From: Saprospiraceae bacterium
Lineage (GTDB): Bacteria > Bacteroidota > Bacteroidia > Chitinophagales > Saprospiraceae
NCBI GenBank assembly: GCA_028285085.1
Contig: JANQQI010000139.1
Coordinates: 1-64,000, forward strand
DNA length: 64,000 nucleotides
Reading direction: 5' to 3'
A model generated the notes under the pieces. That model saw only the letters and a list, made by a program, of their open reading frames with translations. It was not told where the DNA came from and did not search any database. Of this stretch, positions 24,882 through 33,304 are shown piece by piece; the stretch's first letter is position 1; each line of letters starts with the position of its first letter. Position numbers and translations under genes: made by a program.

Positions 24882-26207
24882 ATGAAGAACGTGGAACTCA
24901 TTCTCAGAGGCAATGTTAGCAATTATTTACTACGACATAGTGCGACGATTTACATCGGACTGGTTTGTCTCAGTTCCTTGGCTCTGGTGGATATGTACTT
25001 CATTGGACAGCTTGGTTCGGCGGAGTTGACGGCGGTAAGTTTTGGGGCGCCGGTGCTGCTCTTTGGGATCAACTTACTGCTCAGCATTGGCGCGGCTTTG
25101 ATGATCGTCGTCTCCAAACTGGTGGGCAAATCAGATACGCAAGCCGTTAATCGCGTGAGTTCTGCCGGTTTCTATTTGGCAGCCGTAGTCGGTGCCATTT
25201 TGATGACTGCAGGGCTACTGGGGAATGATGCTTTATTTGAACTCATGCGAGCCAGTACCGAGATCATCGCAATGCTTAGCGAATATATGCAACTCATTTA
25301 CTTGAGTTTTTTCTTCCTAGGCATCATGGTGGCGAGTACCAATATTATGCGCGCCTTCGGCGATGTGCGCACTCCCACGATCGTTATGGCCACCGTTGTT
25401 TTCTGCAACCTTATCCTGGATCCTTTGCTGATTCATGGCTATTTGGGCTTTCCTGCGCTGGGCTTATCCGGTGCGGCAATGGCTACGCTCAGTTCTATTA
25501 TTATCGGAATGCTCATTGCCGTAGTTCTGGTGTTTCGCTACATTCGCTTTATTCCTCAGGCCTTTAGTTATCAATGGGGCGAAGTTTTAAAAGTGGCGGT
25601 GCCGATTACGATTAGTAAAACGATGCTTCCTACCGCCAATGGCGTCATCAATGCTTTATTGGCGGGCTATGGCAATGCTGCAGTGGCCGCCTACGGCATT
25701 GGCTATCGCGTTGATTTATTGATTCTTTTGTTTACCATGGCTATGTCCATCGTGGTTGCTCCTTTCATTGGTCAGAATTACGGAGCTGGCAATATCGAAC
25801 GGATTAAGAAATGTATCCAACTGGGATTTCGTTACGCGATTATCTATGGCATCGTGGCGGGGCTGCTCGTGATTCTTTTCCGTACCCAAATTGGGGGCAT
25901 TTTTACCGATGACCAAGCCGTGATTGATCAGGTGAGCTGGTACCTGCTACTCGTTCCGATGGGCTACCTTTTTAATGGAATCTACTACATTGGTGCTGCC
26001 GTCTTGGATACCTTAAATCGTCCGACATTAGCCGCAATAATTACATTTTTGCATTTATTTATTCTGTATCTTCCTTTGGCTTACCTTGGACAGTGGCTAT
26101 GGGATACTTCGGGGATTTTCCTTGCATTTCCTGTCTCTAGTTTATTGATTGCCATTGTGATGTGGAAGATTGTAGGAACGGTGATAAAAAATATTGAGTT
26201 GAAATAA
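24882..26207 (+). CDS. MATE-family efflux protein
   Basis: The ATG at 24882 is chosen over an in-frame TTG at 24855; it gives 441 residues beginning MKNVELILRGNVSNYLL, a natural MATE N-terminus. About twelve membrane segments, with HSATIYIGLVCLSSLALVDMYFIGQLGSAELTAVSFGAPVL and the central LIHGYLGFPALGLSGAAMATLSSIIIGML typical of the family. It exports an unknown small compound using an ion gradient. It is transcribed divergently from tetR with an operator candidate between them, so it is likely inducible. Confidence 0.92.
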   Translation: MKNVELILRGNVSNYLLRHSATIYIGLVCLSSLALVDMYFIGQLGSAELTAVSFGAPVLLFGINLLLSIGAALMIVVSKLVGKSDTQAVNRVSSAGFYLAAVVGAILMTAGLLGNDALFELMRASTEIIAMLSEYMQLIYLSFFFLGIMVASTNIMRAFGDVRTPTIVMATVVFCNLILDPLLIHGYLGFPALGLSGAAMATLSSIIIGMLIAVVLVFRYIRFIPQAFSYQWGEVLKVAVPITISKTMLPTANGVINALLAGYGNAAVAAYGIGYRVDLLILLFTMAMSIVVAPFIGQNYGAGNIERIKKCIQLGFRYAIIYGIVAGLLVILFRTQIGGIFTDDQAVIDQVSWYLLLVPMGYLFNGIYYIGAAVLDTLNRPTLAAIITFLHLFILYLPLAYLGQWLWDTSGIFLAFPVSSLLIAIVMWKIVGTVIKNIELK

Positions 26208-26228
26208 TTTTAAAAACACAAATCAAAG

Positions 26229-26990
26229 ATGTCCTCTTCTTGGCGAAAAAAAATGGGCTTTTGGCGTTCCGTAGCTATGTACTATTGGAAGCCATTCAAC
26301 CAACGTCGGCTACGACGGTTTTATCGCCAATTTATCCAGAAAGGAGACTTATGTTTTGATATTGGAGCACACTTGGGGAATCGCGTACAAGCTTGGCGTG
26401 GTTTGGATGCACGTGTGGTCGCCGTGGACCCTCAGCCGATTTGCCTCGATTTTTTGAATCGGAAATTTGGACAGGACACTTCTGTGACGATTCTCAATCG
26501 GGCCGTTGGCGCGCAGACCGGGACAACTAAAATGTATTTGAGCCATCGGGCACCTACTGTCAGTACACTGGCGGATCACGAATGGCGGGAAGCCCTCAAT
26601 GCGCGTAGCCGAATTCGAGTCGACTGGGAAGAGGAAATCGAAGTACAACTCACTACTCTGGATGCCCTTATCGAACAATATGGCTTACCCAAATTTTGTA
26701 AAATTGATGTGGAAGACTACGAATCGGAAGTGCTCAAAGGATTATCTCACCCCATTCCTGTGCTCTCCTTTGAATTTTTTAACTGGACCCCCGAACGGAC
26801 ACACGAATGTTTGGAGTTATTAGAAAAACTAGGGGATTACACCTACAATTGGTCCATTGGCGAGAGCCAACGCTGGCAATCCAAGACTTGGTTAAAGGCC
26901 ACTGAACTGACTCAAGAGATTGGGAGCCGCAATGCCCCCGAGAGTTTCTCCGGTGATATTTACGCTCGACTCAAAAACCTTGCGGGCTAG
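26229..26990 (+). CDS. FkbM-family methyltransferase
   Basis: A 253-residue SAM-dependent methyltransferase. The GDLCFDIGAHLGNRVQAWRGLDARVVAVDPQPICLDFL segment (about residues 40-75) is SAM-binding motif I and II of the FkbM type, and LPKFCKIDVEDYESEVLKGLSHPIPVLSFEF is the characteristic later motif. FkbM-like enzymes methylate sugar or polyketide hydroxyls. It begins 21 bp after the MATE gene and ends 161 bp before the ribA operon; whether it belongs to either is not clear. Acceptor unknown. Confidence 0.92.
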   Translation: MSSSWRKKMGFWRSVAMYYWKPFNQRRLRRFYRQFIQKGDLCFDIGAHLGNRVQAWRGLDARVVAVDPQPICLDFLNRKFGQDTSVTILNRAVGAQTGTTKMYLSHRAPTVSTLADHEWREALNARSRIRVDWEEEIEVQLTTLDALIEQYGLPKFCKIDVEDYESEVLKGLSHPIPVLSFEFFNWTPERTHECLELLEKLGDYTYNWSIGESQRWQSKTWLKATELTQEIGSRNAPESFSGDIYARLKNLAG

Positions 26991-27151
26991 ATTACTGTTT
27001 ATCAGTATCGAATTACTTACACTATGAGATCAAGTAATAGTAGAGATCGATTTAATCTTGGGATATATGCTTTAGGAGTCCGTATACCCTGCGACGTTTT
27101 CTCTCTACAACACCTTACTAACAGTAGATATAATTTTTTTAATTTTACGCC

Positions 27152-27763
27152 ATGAAGCGACAAGTCGAGGCTAAATTACCAACCCGCTGGGGGACATTTA
27201 ATATGCACGCTTATGCTGCAACTACCGATGAGGAGATGCCACATTTGGCCATGGTACACGAAAACTTTGATCCTTCCAACCCAGTTTTGGTTAGAATCCA
27301 TTCTGAATGCTTGACAGGAGATCTTTTTGGTTCAAAACGATGCGATTGTGGTGAGCAATTGGATGAAGCATTGCGACTTACCGCTGAGTCAGGTGGTGTG
27401 GTGCTCTATCTGCGTCAAGAAGGCCGTGGCATTGGTTTGATCAATAAACTCAAAGCTTATAATTTACAAGATGCGGGACTCAATACCGCTGATGCCAATA
27501 CACATCTGGGATTGGAGGTTGATGCTCGAGCGTATGATATCGCCGTTACGATGATGCGTGATCTGGGGATCCGTGAGATTAATTTGCTCACCAATAATCC
27601 CCAGAAAATTCAAGCTATTGATCACTCTGAAATCCAGGTTTTAGGACGTGTTCCACTGATTATCCAGCCCAAGCTAGAGAATATTGAATATTTCCGTACT
27701 AAGGAGGAGGTCATGGGACATTTATTCCACGTCAATGGCAAATCCGTAAAAGATCAGAGCTAA
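27152..27763 (+). CDS. ribA: GTP cyclohydrolase II
   Basis: A 203-residue stand-alone RibA, close to E. coli RibA in length and sequence. It hydrolyses GTP, removing formate and pyrophosphate, to give the 2,5-diamino-6-ribosylamino-pyrimidinone 5'-phosphate. The zinc ligands are Cys53, Cys64 and Cys66 (HSECLTG...KRCDCGEQL), [23 protein letters not shown] contains the catalytic Arg/Tyr (Tyr103), and LLTNNPQKI is the late signature. It lacks the RibB domain usually fused to RibA in riboflavin operons and no riboswitch is seen upstream. It opens a six-gene run, and is taken here as supplying the precursor for a dedicated product and not only for riboflavin; that is inference. Confidence 0.95.
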   Translation: MKRQVEAKLPTRWGTFNMHAYAATTDEEMPHLAMVHENFDPSNPVLVRIHSECLTGDLFGSKRCDCGEQLDEALRLTAESGGVVLYLRQEGRGIGLINKLKAYNLQDAGLNTADANTHLGLEVDARAYDIAVTMMRDLGIREINLLTNNPQKIQAIDHSEIQVLGRVPLIIQPKLENIEYFRTKEEVMGHLFHVNGKSVKDQS

Positions 27764-27787
27764 ACTCAATCCCCAAAATAATTACTA

Positions 27788-28753
27788 ATGCAAGCACAAC
27801 TATGGGACTGCTTACTGCAACTGGCCAGCCAGCTCAAAGCTCTGGACAGCTCCGTTCTATACTGTGGTCTAAGTTGGGAAGAAGCACCATTGGTTTGCAT
27901 TAATACCCCTTTACCAGAAACGGTTTCGACTCACCATAGTGCTTACCTTCGTTTTGAAGATACTGTGGCGATACCTTCTGGCTTTGCTGTTTTGGAGCTG
28001 GCGGCCTTGCATCAGTCAAAGGTGATTTTCGCCGGCCAAGTTGCCCCGGAAGCGTTGACTTTTCTCGAAATGTATCTGCCTTATTGTTGTTTACCCCTTG
28101 CGGCTCATCGGTTACAGCGCGCGGTGAGCGTTGCCCATCTCGCACAATCTCTGGACGGCAAAATAGCCACCCATTGCGGTGATTCTCGTTGGATTGGAAA
28201 CCCTGAGAATCTTGACCATGCGCACCGGATGCGTGCACTTTGCGAAGGGATCATCGTTGGGGCGAAAACGGTTTTTTATGATTCACCTCGTTTGACAGTG
28301 CGTCGCGTCAAAGGACCTAACCCACAAAAAGTAGTTGTCGGTAATTCTGCTCAGAATTTCTCAAGCCTACTACAAGATGAGGCAGAAAGACTCCTGCTCA
28401 TTGGTACACAGGAGCGCGCCCACGAAGCCCGCGTTGACTACCACCAACTTGTAGCTTCAAACGGGCATATTCAAGGGCAGGATATCTTGGCTTGCCTCTA
28501 TCAGGCAGGTATTCATTCCGTTTATGTAGAAGGTGGAGCCATTACGGTTTCCAATTTTTTGAATGACCAAGCTATAGACATTCTCCAGCTACATTTAGCG
28601 CCTTGTCTGTTTGGATCGGGTAAGCAAGGCATTGTTTTACCCCAGATTGATCAGGTAGCGGAATGCATACGTTTTGATCACTTCGCTTTTCAGCGGGTCG
28701 GGGATAGCATCATGTTCGTCGGTGAGCCTCGGCGCCAAAAAAAGGTCAACTAA
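27788..28753 (+). CDS. RibD C-terminal-type reductase lacking the deaminase domain
   Basis: A 321-residue protein. From about residue 113 it matches the RibD_C/dihydrofolate-reductase-like fold: VSVAHLAQSLDGKIATHCGDSRWIGNPENLDHAHRMRALCEGIIVGAKTVFYDSPRLTVR and the late VYVEGGAITVSNFLN. Such enzymes use NADPH to reduce the ribosylamino group of the RibA product to a ribitylamino group. The first roughly 110 residues are unrelated to the RibD deaminase: the HAE and PCxxC zinc motifs are absent, and I recognise no domain there. It starts 24 bp after ribA and its stop overlaps the next start by one base (TAATG). Probably it reduces a GTP-derived pyrimidine in this operon. Confidence 0.88.
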   Translation: MQAQLWDCLLQLASQLKALDSSVLYCGLSWEEAPLVCINTPLPETVSTHHSAYLRFEDTVAIPSGFAVLELAALHQSKVIFAGQVAPEALTFLEMYLPYCCLPLAAHRLQRAVSVAHLAQSLDGKIATHCGDSRWIGNPENLDHAHRMRALCEGIIVGAKTVFYDSPRLTVRRVKGPNPQKVVVGNSAQNFSSLLQDEAERLLLIGTQERAHEARVDYHQLVASNGHIQGQDILACLYQAGIHSVYVEGGAITVSNFLNDQAIDILQLHLAPCLFGSGKQGIVLPQIDQVAECIRFDHFAFQRVGDSIMFVGEPRRQKKVN

Positions 28754-29721
28754 TGCAAGCTGGCGCCTTGTGGCATCAATCGGCGACGGCTTCGGCCTGG
28801 CAAGAAGCGCCGTTGCCCCAACTCCAAGCCAATGAGGTATTAATTCAAAGCCAGTATTCGCTAATTAGCCTTGGAACCGAACGCTTAGTGGCTTCCGGCC
28901 AAGTTCCTGCGGCACTTTACGCACCTATGCGCGTTCCTTACATGGGAGGCGATTTTTCCTTTCCAATCAAATATGGCTACTCTTTGGTAGGAACGGTTGC
29001 GACTGCCGACCATCCCTGGGCGGGGCGAACGGTGCATCTGTTACATCCCCATCAAAGTCATGCTCATGCTGCAGTGGCGGCTTTGAGTTTGGTGCCGGAG
29101 GAAGTGCCGCCGCGCCGCGCCGCCCTGGCTAGCAATCTCGAAACGGCGCTCAATGCCATCTGGGATAGCGAAGTCAGTCTTGGCGATAGCGTAATTGTGG
29201 TTGGATTTGGATTAATTGGTGCTTTGACGGCGCAGCTCTTGCGGGATATTCCGGGCGTCGAACTGTGGGTGGTAGAAAAAAATGCTGCGCGCCGGCAACT
29301 CGCTGAGCGATTAGGATTCAGCGCTTTAGCCCCAGAGGAAGAGTTACCAGTCGTTGATTTAGCTTTTCATTGTAGTGGTTCTGCAACTGGCTTACAATTG
29401 GCTATTGATGCTGTGGGGCCGGAAGCAAAAATTATGGAGATGAGTTGGTATGGTGCCCGTTCCGTTGAAATTCAGCTGGGAGGCAGTTTTCACTACCAGC
29501 GCAAGCAAATCATTAGTACCCAAGTGTCTCAATTGCCAGCCCAACGACGGGCCACCCGTTGGGATTATGACCGTCGAAAAAAGGTTGTTTTTGATTTTCT
29601 AAAAAATAATACCTTTGATGCCTATATCACCCAAGAACTGATTCCAGCACAACTTCCAGCCTTTTTTGATCAATTGCGGCAGAATGTTCCGCAAGGCTTA
29701 GGAGTGGTGATTAAATATTGA
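28753..29721 (+). CDS. MDR-superfamily (zinc-type alcohol dehydrogenase-like) oxidoreductase
   Basis: A 322-residue medium-chain dehydrogenase. The Rossmann motif is VIVVGFGLIGALTAQLL (about residues 150-166). In the catalytic domain the usual C-G-T-D zinc loop is replaced by SLGTERLV, as in BchC-like members, so the classical catalytic zinc is doubtful. YMGGDFSFPIKYGYSLVGTV replaces the usual GHE region. It is translationally coupled to the reductase gene (TAATG) and precedes the PTPS-like gene by 77 bp. Context suggests it oxidises a hydroxyl on a GTP-derived side chain; this is not proven by sequence. Confidence 0.87.
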   Translation: MQAGALWHQSATASAWQEAPLPQLQANEVLIQSQYSLISLGTERLVASGQVPAALYAPMRVPYMGGDFSFPIKYGYSLVGTVATADHPWAGRTVHLLHPHQSHAHAAVAALSLVPEEVPPRRAALASNLETALNAIWDSEVSLGDSVIVVGFGLIGALTAQLLRDIPGVELWVVEKNAARRQLAERLGFSALAPEEELPVVDLAFHCSGSATGLQLAIDAVGPEAKIMEMSWYGARSVEIQLGGSFHYQRKQIISTQVSQLPAQRRATRWDYDRRKKVVFDFLKNNTFDAYITQELIPAQLPAFFDQLRQNVPQGLGVVIKY

Positions 29722-29798
29722 AATTTGAATTTAAAAGATAGAAAGGATTAAAAACACTTTGATCCATTTTATCAAAAAATTAAAAAACTAGAGAGAAC

Positions 29799-30176
29799 AT
29801 GTTTTCTGTAAAAATCCGAAAACACATCATGGTTGCCCATTCCTTACCCAGTGCAGCCTTTGGCCCCGCTCAGCATTTACACGGCGCTACTTATGTGGTC
29901 GATGCGACCTTTTCCAGTTCTGACTTGGATGAAAATAATATTGTCATTGATATTGACTTGGCCAGTAGATTGCTCGAACAAGTTTTGCAGCCCCTGAATT
30001 ACCAAAACCTGGATAACCTTGAGGTTTTTCACGGAAAGCTAACGACCACCGAATTCTTGGCTTATTTCATTCATCAGGAATTGGCTAAGGTGCTGGCTGG
30101 AAGCTTCACTGGAAATCTTTTGGTTACCTTGGGTGAATCACACGTTGCCTGGGCCAGCTATGAAGGGCGAATTTGA
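29799..30176 (+). CDS. PTPS/QueD-fold protein without the canonical catalytic triad
   Basis: A 125-residue protein aligning along its length with 6-pyruvoyl/6-carboxy-tetrahydropterin synthases: VAHSLP (His14 zinc ligand), HLHGATYVVDATF, VIDIDLASRLLEQVLQPLNYQNLDN, KLTTTEFLAYFIHQEL and VTLGESHVAWASYEG with the pterin-binding Glu113. Several essential residues are changed. The Cys four residues before the HGH motif is Ala24, HGH is H28-G-A30, and the Asp-His pair of the L-D-H-x-x-L-N motif is Asn67-Tyr68. His26 might supply a metal ligand. It probably still binds a pterin or pyrimidine but should not carry out the normal reaction. It ends 3 bp before the glycosyltransferase gene. Confidence 0.85.
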   Translation: MFSVKIRKHIMVAHSLPSAAFGPAQHLHGATYVVDATFSSSDLDENNIVIDIDLASRLLEQVLQPLNYQNLDNLEVFHGKLTTTEFLAYFIHQELAKVLAGSFTGNLLVTLGESHVAWASYEGRI

Positions 30177-30179
30177 TAG

Positions 30180-31175
30180 ATGTATACGTTTGTCATTCCT
30201 GATCCGACGCAATTTCCGTCCGGAGGGAATATTTACAATCAGCATTTATTAAAAGCACTGGGTGAGCAAGCGCGTTGGTTGAGTTGGGAGCAATTACAGC
30301 CATCGATCGCCCACACGCACTGTCTGTTCGATACCCTATACTTGGCGCATTTACAAAATGCTACCTTTGACTTGCAAAATCATACCCTGATTGTGCACCA
30401 TCTGCATAGCCTGGATTTACCGGAGCCGGCGGCAACGACTTATTTTTTATCCCAGGAAAAACCAATTTTAGAACGCTTTGGTGGATTTTTAACCAGCAGC
30501 ACTTTCACCGCCACTTATCTCCAGCAAAGAGGTTTAGATAGGGCTTTCAAACTAGTGCTCCCCCCAGCCTTAACGATTCCTGTGGAGTGGTCACCTCGAG
30601 ATTCGACATCCTTGCGGGCGCTGGTAATCGCTAATCTCATTCCCCGCAAAGGTATCATAGAATTGTTGCAGGGGTTAAAAATTGCACAGCCGGATCGGAC
30701 ACGATTTCAGCTACAAATTGTCGGCTCGATGGGCTTAGATACTAACTATGCGACTGCCTGTCAACGCTTGGTAGAATCAGATGTGTATCTGCGTCAGGTG
30801 GTACATTTTGCGGGGGCATTATCCCCCAAAGAGGTACAAGAAAGCTATCGTAACACCAATGTCCTGGTCTCTCCGGCTTTTATGGAAACCTTTGGAATGG
30901 CAATACAGGAAGCCCGTGCTTTTGGCTTGCCGATTCTTGCTTACGATGGTGGAAATGCCGGATTTCACGTGGAAAAGGAGCAAAATGGTCTCTTATTTCA
31001 GGATCATCGATCATTAGCTGAGCAATTACGCGACTGGTCAGTGGATTTACCCGATTTTCAGAAGTATCTGGCGCGGGCGGAGCGCTTAGCTCAAGCCGCT
31101 CCAGTAAGCAATTGGACTACACGTGCCCAATATTTTTTAGAACAAATGCAAAACTATGTCGGCAACAGGATTTGA
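30180..31175 (+). CDS. Glycosyltransferase, GT4/GT-B type
   Basis: A 331-residue group 1 glycosyltransferase. The C-terminal nucleotide-sugar domain contains LRALVIANLIPRKGIIELLQGL, VVHFAGALSPKEVQESYRNTNVLVSPAFMETFGMAIQEARAFGLPILAYDGGNAGFHV, with the family E-x7-E motif (METFGMAIQEA). The N-terminal acceptor domain is less conserved. There is no signal or membrane segment, so it acts in the cytoplasm, consistent with a small-molecule acceptor. It lies 3 bp after the PTPS-like gene and overlaps the methyltransferase gene by 20 bp. The acceptor is probably the product of the preceding enzymes. Confidence 0.9.
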   Translation: MYTFVIPDPTQFPSGGNIYNQHLLKALGEQARWLSWEQLQPSIAHTHCLFDTLYLAHLQNATFDLQNHTLIVHHLHSLDLPEPAATTYFLSQEKPILERFGGFLTSSTFTATYLQQRGLDRAFKLVLPPALTIPVEWSPRDSTSLRALVIANLIPRKGIIELLQGLKIAQPDRTRFQLQIVGSMGLDTNYATACQRLVESDVYLRQVVHFAGALSPKEVQESYRNTNVLVSPAFMETFGMAIQEARAFGLPILAYDGGNAGFHVEKEQNGLLFQDHRSLAEQLRDWSVDLPDFQKYLARAERLAQAAPVSNWTTRAQYFLEQMQNYVGNRI

Positions 31176-32001
31176 TACGAGCTGGCTCAATACACGCTTT
31201 GCTTACGATAATGCCGCCCGTAATTCAACCGTAGAAGCGGCTTTTACCCAATATGCGATGCAGCACAGTTCACTGCGGCTGCTCGATATTGGTGCGGGCA
31301 CTGCCGCCAATTGTCTTTATTTCGCAGAACGGCTACCCCTCGATCAAGAATGGTGGCTGGTGGAGCAAGACGCGCAATTGTGCCAGGCTGCGCGCGAGCG
31401 TTTGCAAGATCATTATGGAACAATGGGAGCGGGAGTATCCTCCGACGAAAAGGGGCTGACGGTTAATGTACAGGGGCGGCACATCCGGATAAATCTGCTT
31501 AACGGTTCATTTTTTGAATTAGAGCACCACTTCTCGCCGGGGCAATTGGATGTGACCCTGGCCGCTGCGGTCTTTGATCTCCTTACGCTAGCTGAGTTAG
31601 AGCAAGTGCTGACGGCTATTTTTCACCTTAGTCCAGCTCTCTTCACGACGATGAACTACACGGGCATGTCTATTACTCATTCGCAAGCCGCCAAATACAT
31701 TGCACATTATGAAGCGCACATGCAACGTCATGCCGGCTTAGGAAAGGACGGTGCCGCAGCATTGGTAGCTTACGCTCGGGAGAAGGATTTTACAATCATT
31801 GATGGACTTAGCCAGTGGCAGTTGGATATCACAGCACAGCGGATGCACCACTTTTTGCTGGGATTCATGGAAAACTCTATTGGAGAAATGCTTACCACGG
31901 CAGCGGAGCAACAAGCTTTTGACCAGTGGCTCGCTGCGCTGCGTGCAGATCGAAGCTTGGAGATGACCGTTGATCATCAGGATATTTGGATCGTGAAATA
32001 G
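31156..32001 (+). CDS. SAM-dependent methyltransferase (class I)
   Basis: A 281-residue class I methyltransferase. Motif I is LRLLDIGAGTAANCLYFAERL (about residues 33-53), followed by WWLVEQD as the motif II acidic residue and QLDVTLAAAVFDLLTLAELEQVL as motif IV. The rest is helical (HMQRHAGLGKDGAAALVAYAREKDF...). The start overlaps the end of the glycosyltransferase gene by 20 bp, so the two are coupled. It closes the ribA operon and is followed by a strong terminator. Its target is presumably the glycosylated product of this cluster. Confidence 0.9.
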   Translation: MSATGFDTSWLNTRFAYDNAARNSTVEAAFTQYAMQHSSLRLLDIGAGTAANCLYFAERLPLDQEWWLVEQDAQLCQAARERLQDHYGTMGAGVSSDEKGLTVNVQGRHIRINLLNGSFFELEHHFSPGQLDVTLAAAVFDLLTLAELEQVLTAIFHLSPALFTTMNYTGMSITHSQAAKYIAHYEAHMQRHAGLGKDGAAALVAYAREKDFTIIDGLSQWQLDITAQRMHHFLLGFMENSIGEMLTTAAEQQAFDQWLAALRADRSLEMTVDHQDIWIVK

Positions 32002-32011
32002 CGTGCAAAAC

Positions 32012-32044
32012 AAAAAGGATAGCCGAGTACCGACCATCCTTTTT
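32012..32044. terminator. Bidirectional terminator between the ribA operon and the ompA-like gene
   Basis: AAAAAGGAT (32012-32020) and ATCCTTTTT (32036-32044) form a stem with a 15-base loop; both strands end in a T-tract. It lies 10 bp after the methyltransferase gene and 22 bp after the end of the convergent OmpA-like gene, so it can stop both transcripts. Confidence 0.82.
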
Positions 32045-32065
32045 GCTTGGATTACATTAGCTAGC

Positions 32066-32854
32066 CTAATCTGCTAAATCGGGGCTTTCCAATAATTTGA
32101 AAAACTGATCGAGGCGCGGCGTAATAATGATTTCTGTGCGTCGATTTTGACTCCGACCAGCAGCCGTTTCATTGTCGGCTTTGGGCGTAAATTCCGAACG
32201 ACCAGCCGCGATCAAACGCTCTGGATCTACGTAATAATCATCCTGTAAATTACGGACAACGGCGGTGGCACGTCGTACCGAAAGGTCCCAATTATCTGCA
32301 ACACACTCGTTGGCAATTGGCACATTGTCGGTATGGCCTTCGACCATGATATCCAGATCACTGTGGTCATTGATGACGGTCGCAATTTTGCTGAGTACAT
32401 CCTGAGCCTTACTACTCAGACGAGAACTACCGGAGCGAAACAACAACTTATCCGAGATGGAGACATAAACGACTCCGCCACGCACCTCCACCTGAACATC
32501 GTCATCATTGATGTCTGTCAAGGAACGTTTTAGGTTCATGACCAAGGCCAAATTCAAGGAATCTTTGGATTGAATCTTAGAGGTTAAATCCTGAATATAC
32601 GCATACTGCTGCGTCATAGATTCCAATGAATTTTTGATGCTCTCTGCTCCTGTTTTACTAATAATGGATAGATCAGACATGCGATCCAGCAGGCTGGAAT
32701 TGGTGTTTCTTAAATTATCCACCTGTCCTTCCAGAATCTCGATTTGGTCTTTTTTATTCGCCAAATCTGTTTCAAGTTTCTTGATTTTGTCTTTATTGCA
32801 AGCTGTAAAAAGCAACGTGCAAAGCAAGACACATGCAATTACTAGGTTTTTCAT
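32066..32854 (-). CDS. OmpA-family lipoprotein
   Basis: A 262-residue lipoprotein: signal VIACVLLCTLLFTAC with the lipid-bearing Cys19. A coiled coil follows (IKKLETDLANKKDQIEILEGQVDNLRNTNSSLLDRM..., about residues 24-110). The C-terminal OmpA/MotB peptidoglycan-binding domain has the diagnostic VEGHTDNVPI (about residue 170) and RATAVVRNLQ, and DNETAAGRSQNRRTEIIITP. It probably tethers the outer membrane to the cell wall. A downstream terminator is shared with the convergent ribA operon. Confidence 0.95.
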   Translation of the reverse strand: MKNLVIACVLLCTLLFTACNKDKIKKLETDLANKKDQIEILEGQVDNLRNTNSSLLDRMSDLSIISKTGAESIKNSLESMTQQYAYIQDLTSKIQSKDSLNLALVMNLKRSLTDINDDDVQVEVRGGVVYVSISDKLLFRSGSSRLSSKAQDVLSKIATVINDHSDLDIMVEGHTDNVPIANECVADNWDLSVRRATAVVRNLQDDYYVDPERLIAAGRSEFTPKADNETAAGRSQNRRTEIIITPRLDQFFKLLESPDLAD

Positions 32855-33304
32855 CTTTTCTTTTTTTGTGAAACCGTGATTTCCCGCTATAACGTCCCGA
32901 GCGGTTTATATAGTTTACGATGTAGATAAAGTTTGTTCCAGAATCCCGTGTAGAAAAGGCGACATCGCCTTGGCATATATTTTGAACTACGGTTTTTAGG
33001 TCGTTTGACGGAATGATCAATAATCTATTTTATCAAGCATTATTTTCCGTCATAAATAACACTTCCTGATCCATTGAAAACCAATAAAAACTTCGGTTTT
33101 CAAATCCCTTCCCCCCTTGGAGTACACATTTCCTAATTGCAGAAATCCTCTTGGTGATCTGCTGATTTTAGGATTTGACAAAGAGGTCTTCTTACACACC
33201 ATTCTACCCAAACACTACACAAAAATGTATCCACCTGAGGATACTGGGCCTGCATGTCCGGATAATACTCATTCATGTGGATGGTTAAAAACAACTTTAA
33301 CCCA
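32855..33304. other. Intergenic region with a possible 27-codon upstream ORF
   Basis: About 450 bases with promoters for the flanking divergent genes. A short frame starting at ATG 33225 runs 27 codons (MYPPEDTGPACPDNTHSCGW...) and its TGA stop overlaps the ATG of the following gene as ATGA (33305-33308). This arrangement would allow translational coupling, but no ribosome site is obvious and the peptide matches nothing I recognise. Nothing else is seen. Confidence 0.3.

Noticed and set aside
26991-27151. FMN riboswitch upstream of the ribA-led operon
   Set aside because: The conserved RFN element bases were looked for and are not seen in this 161-bp gap.
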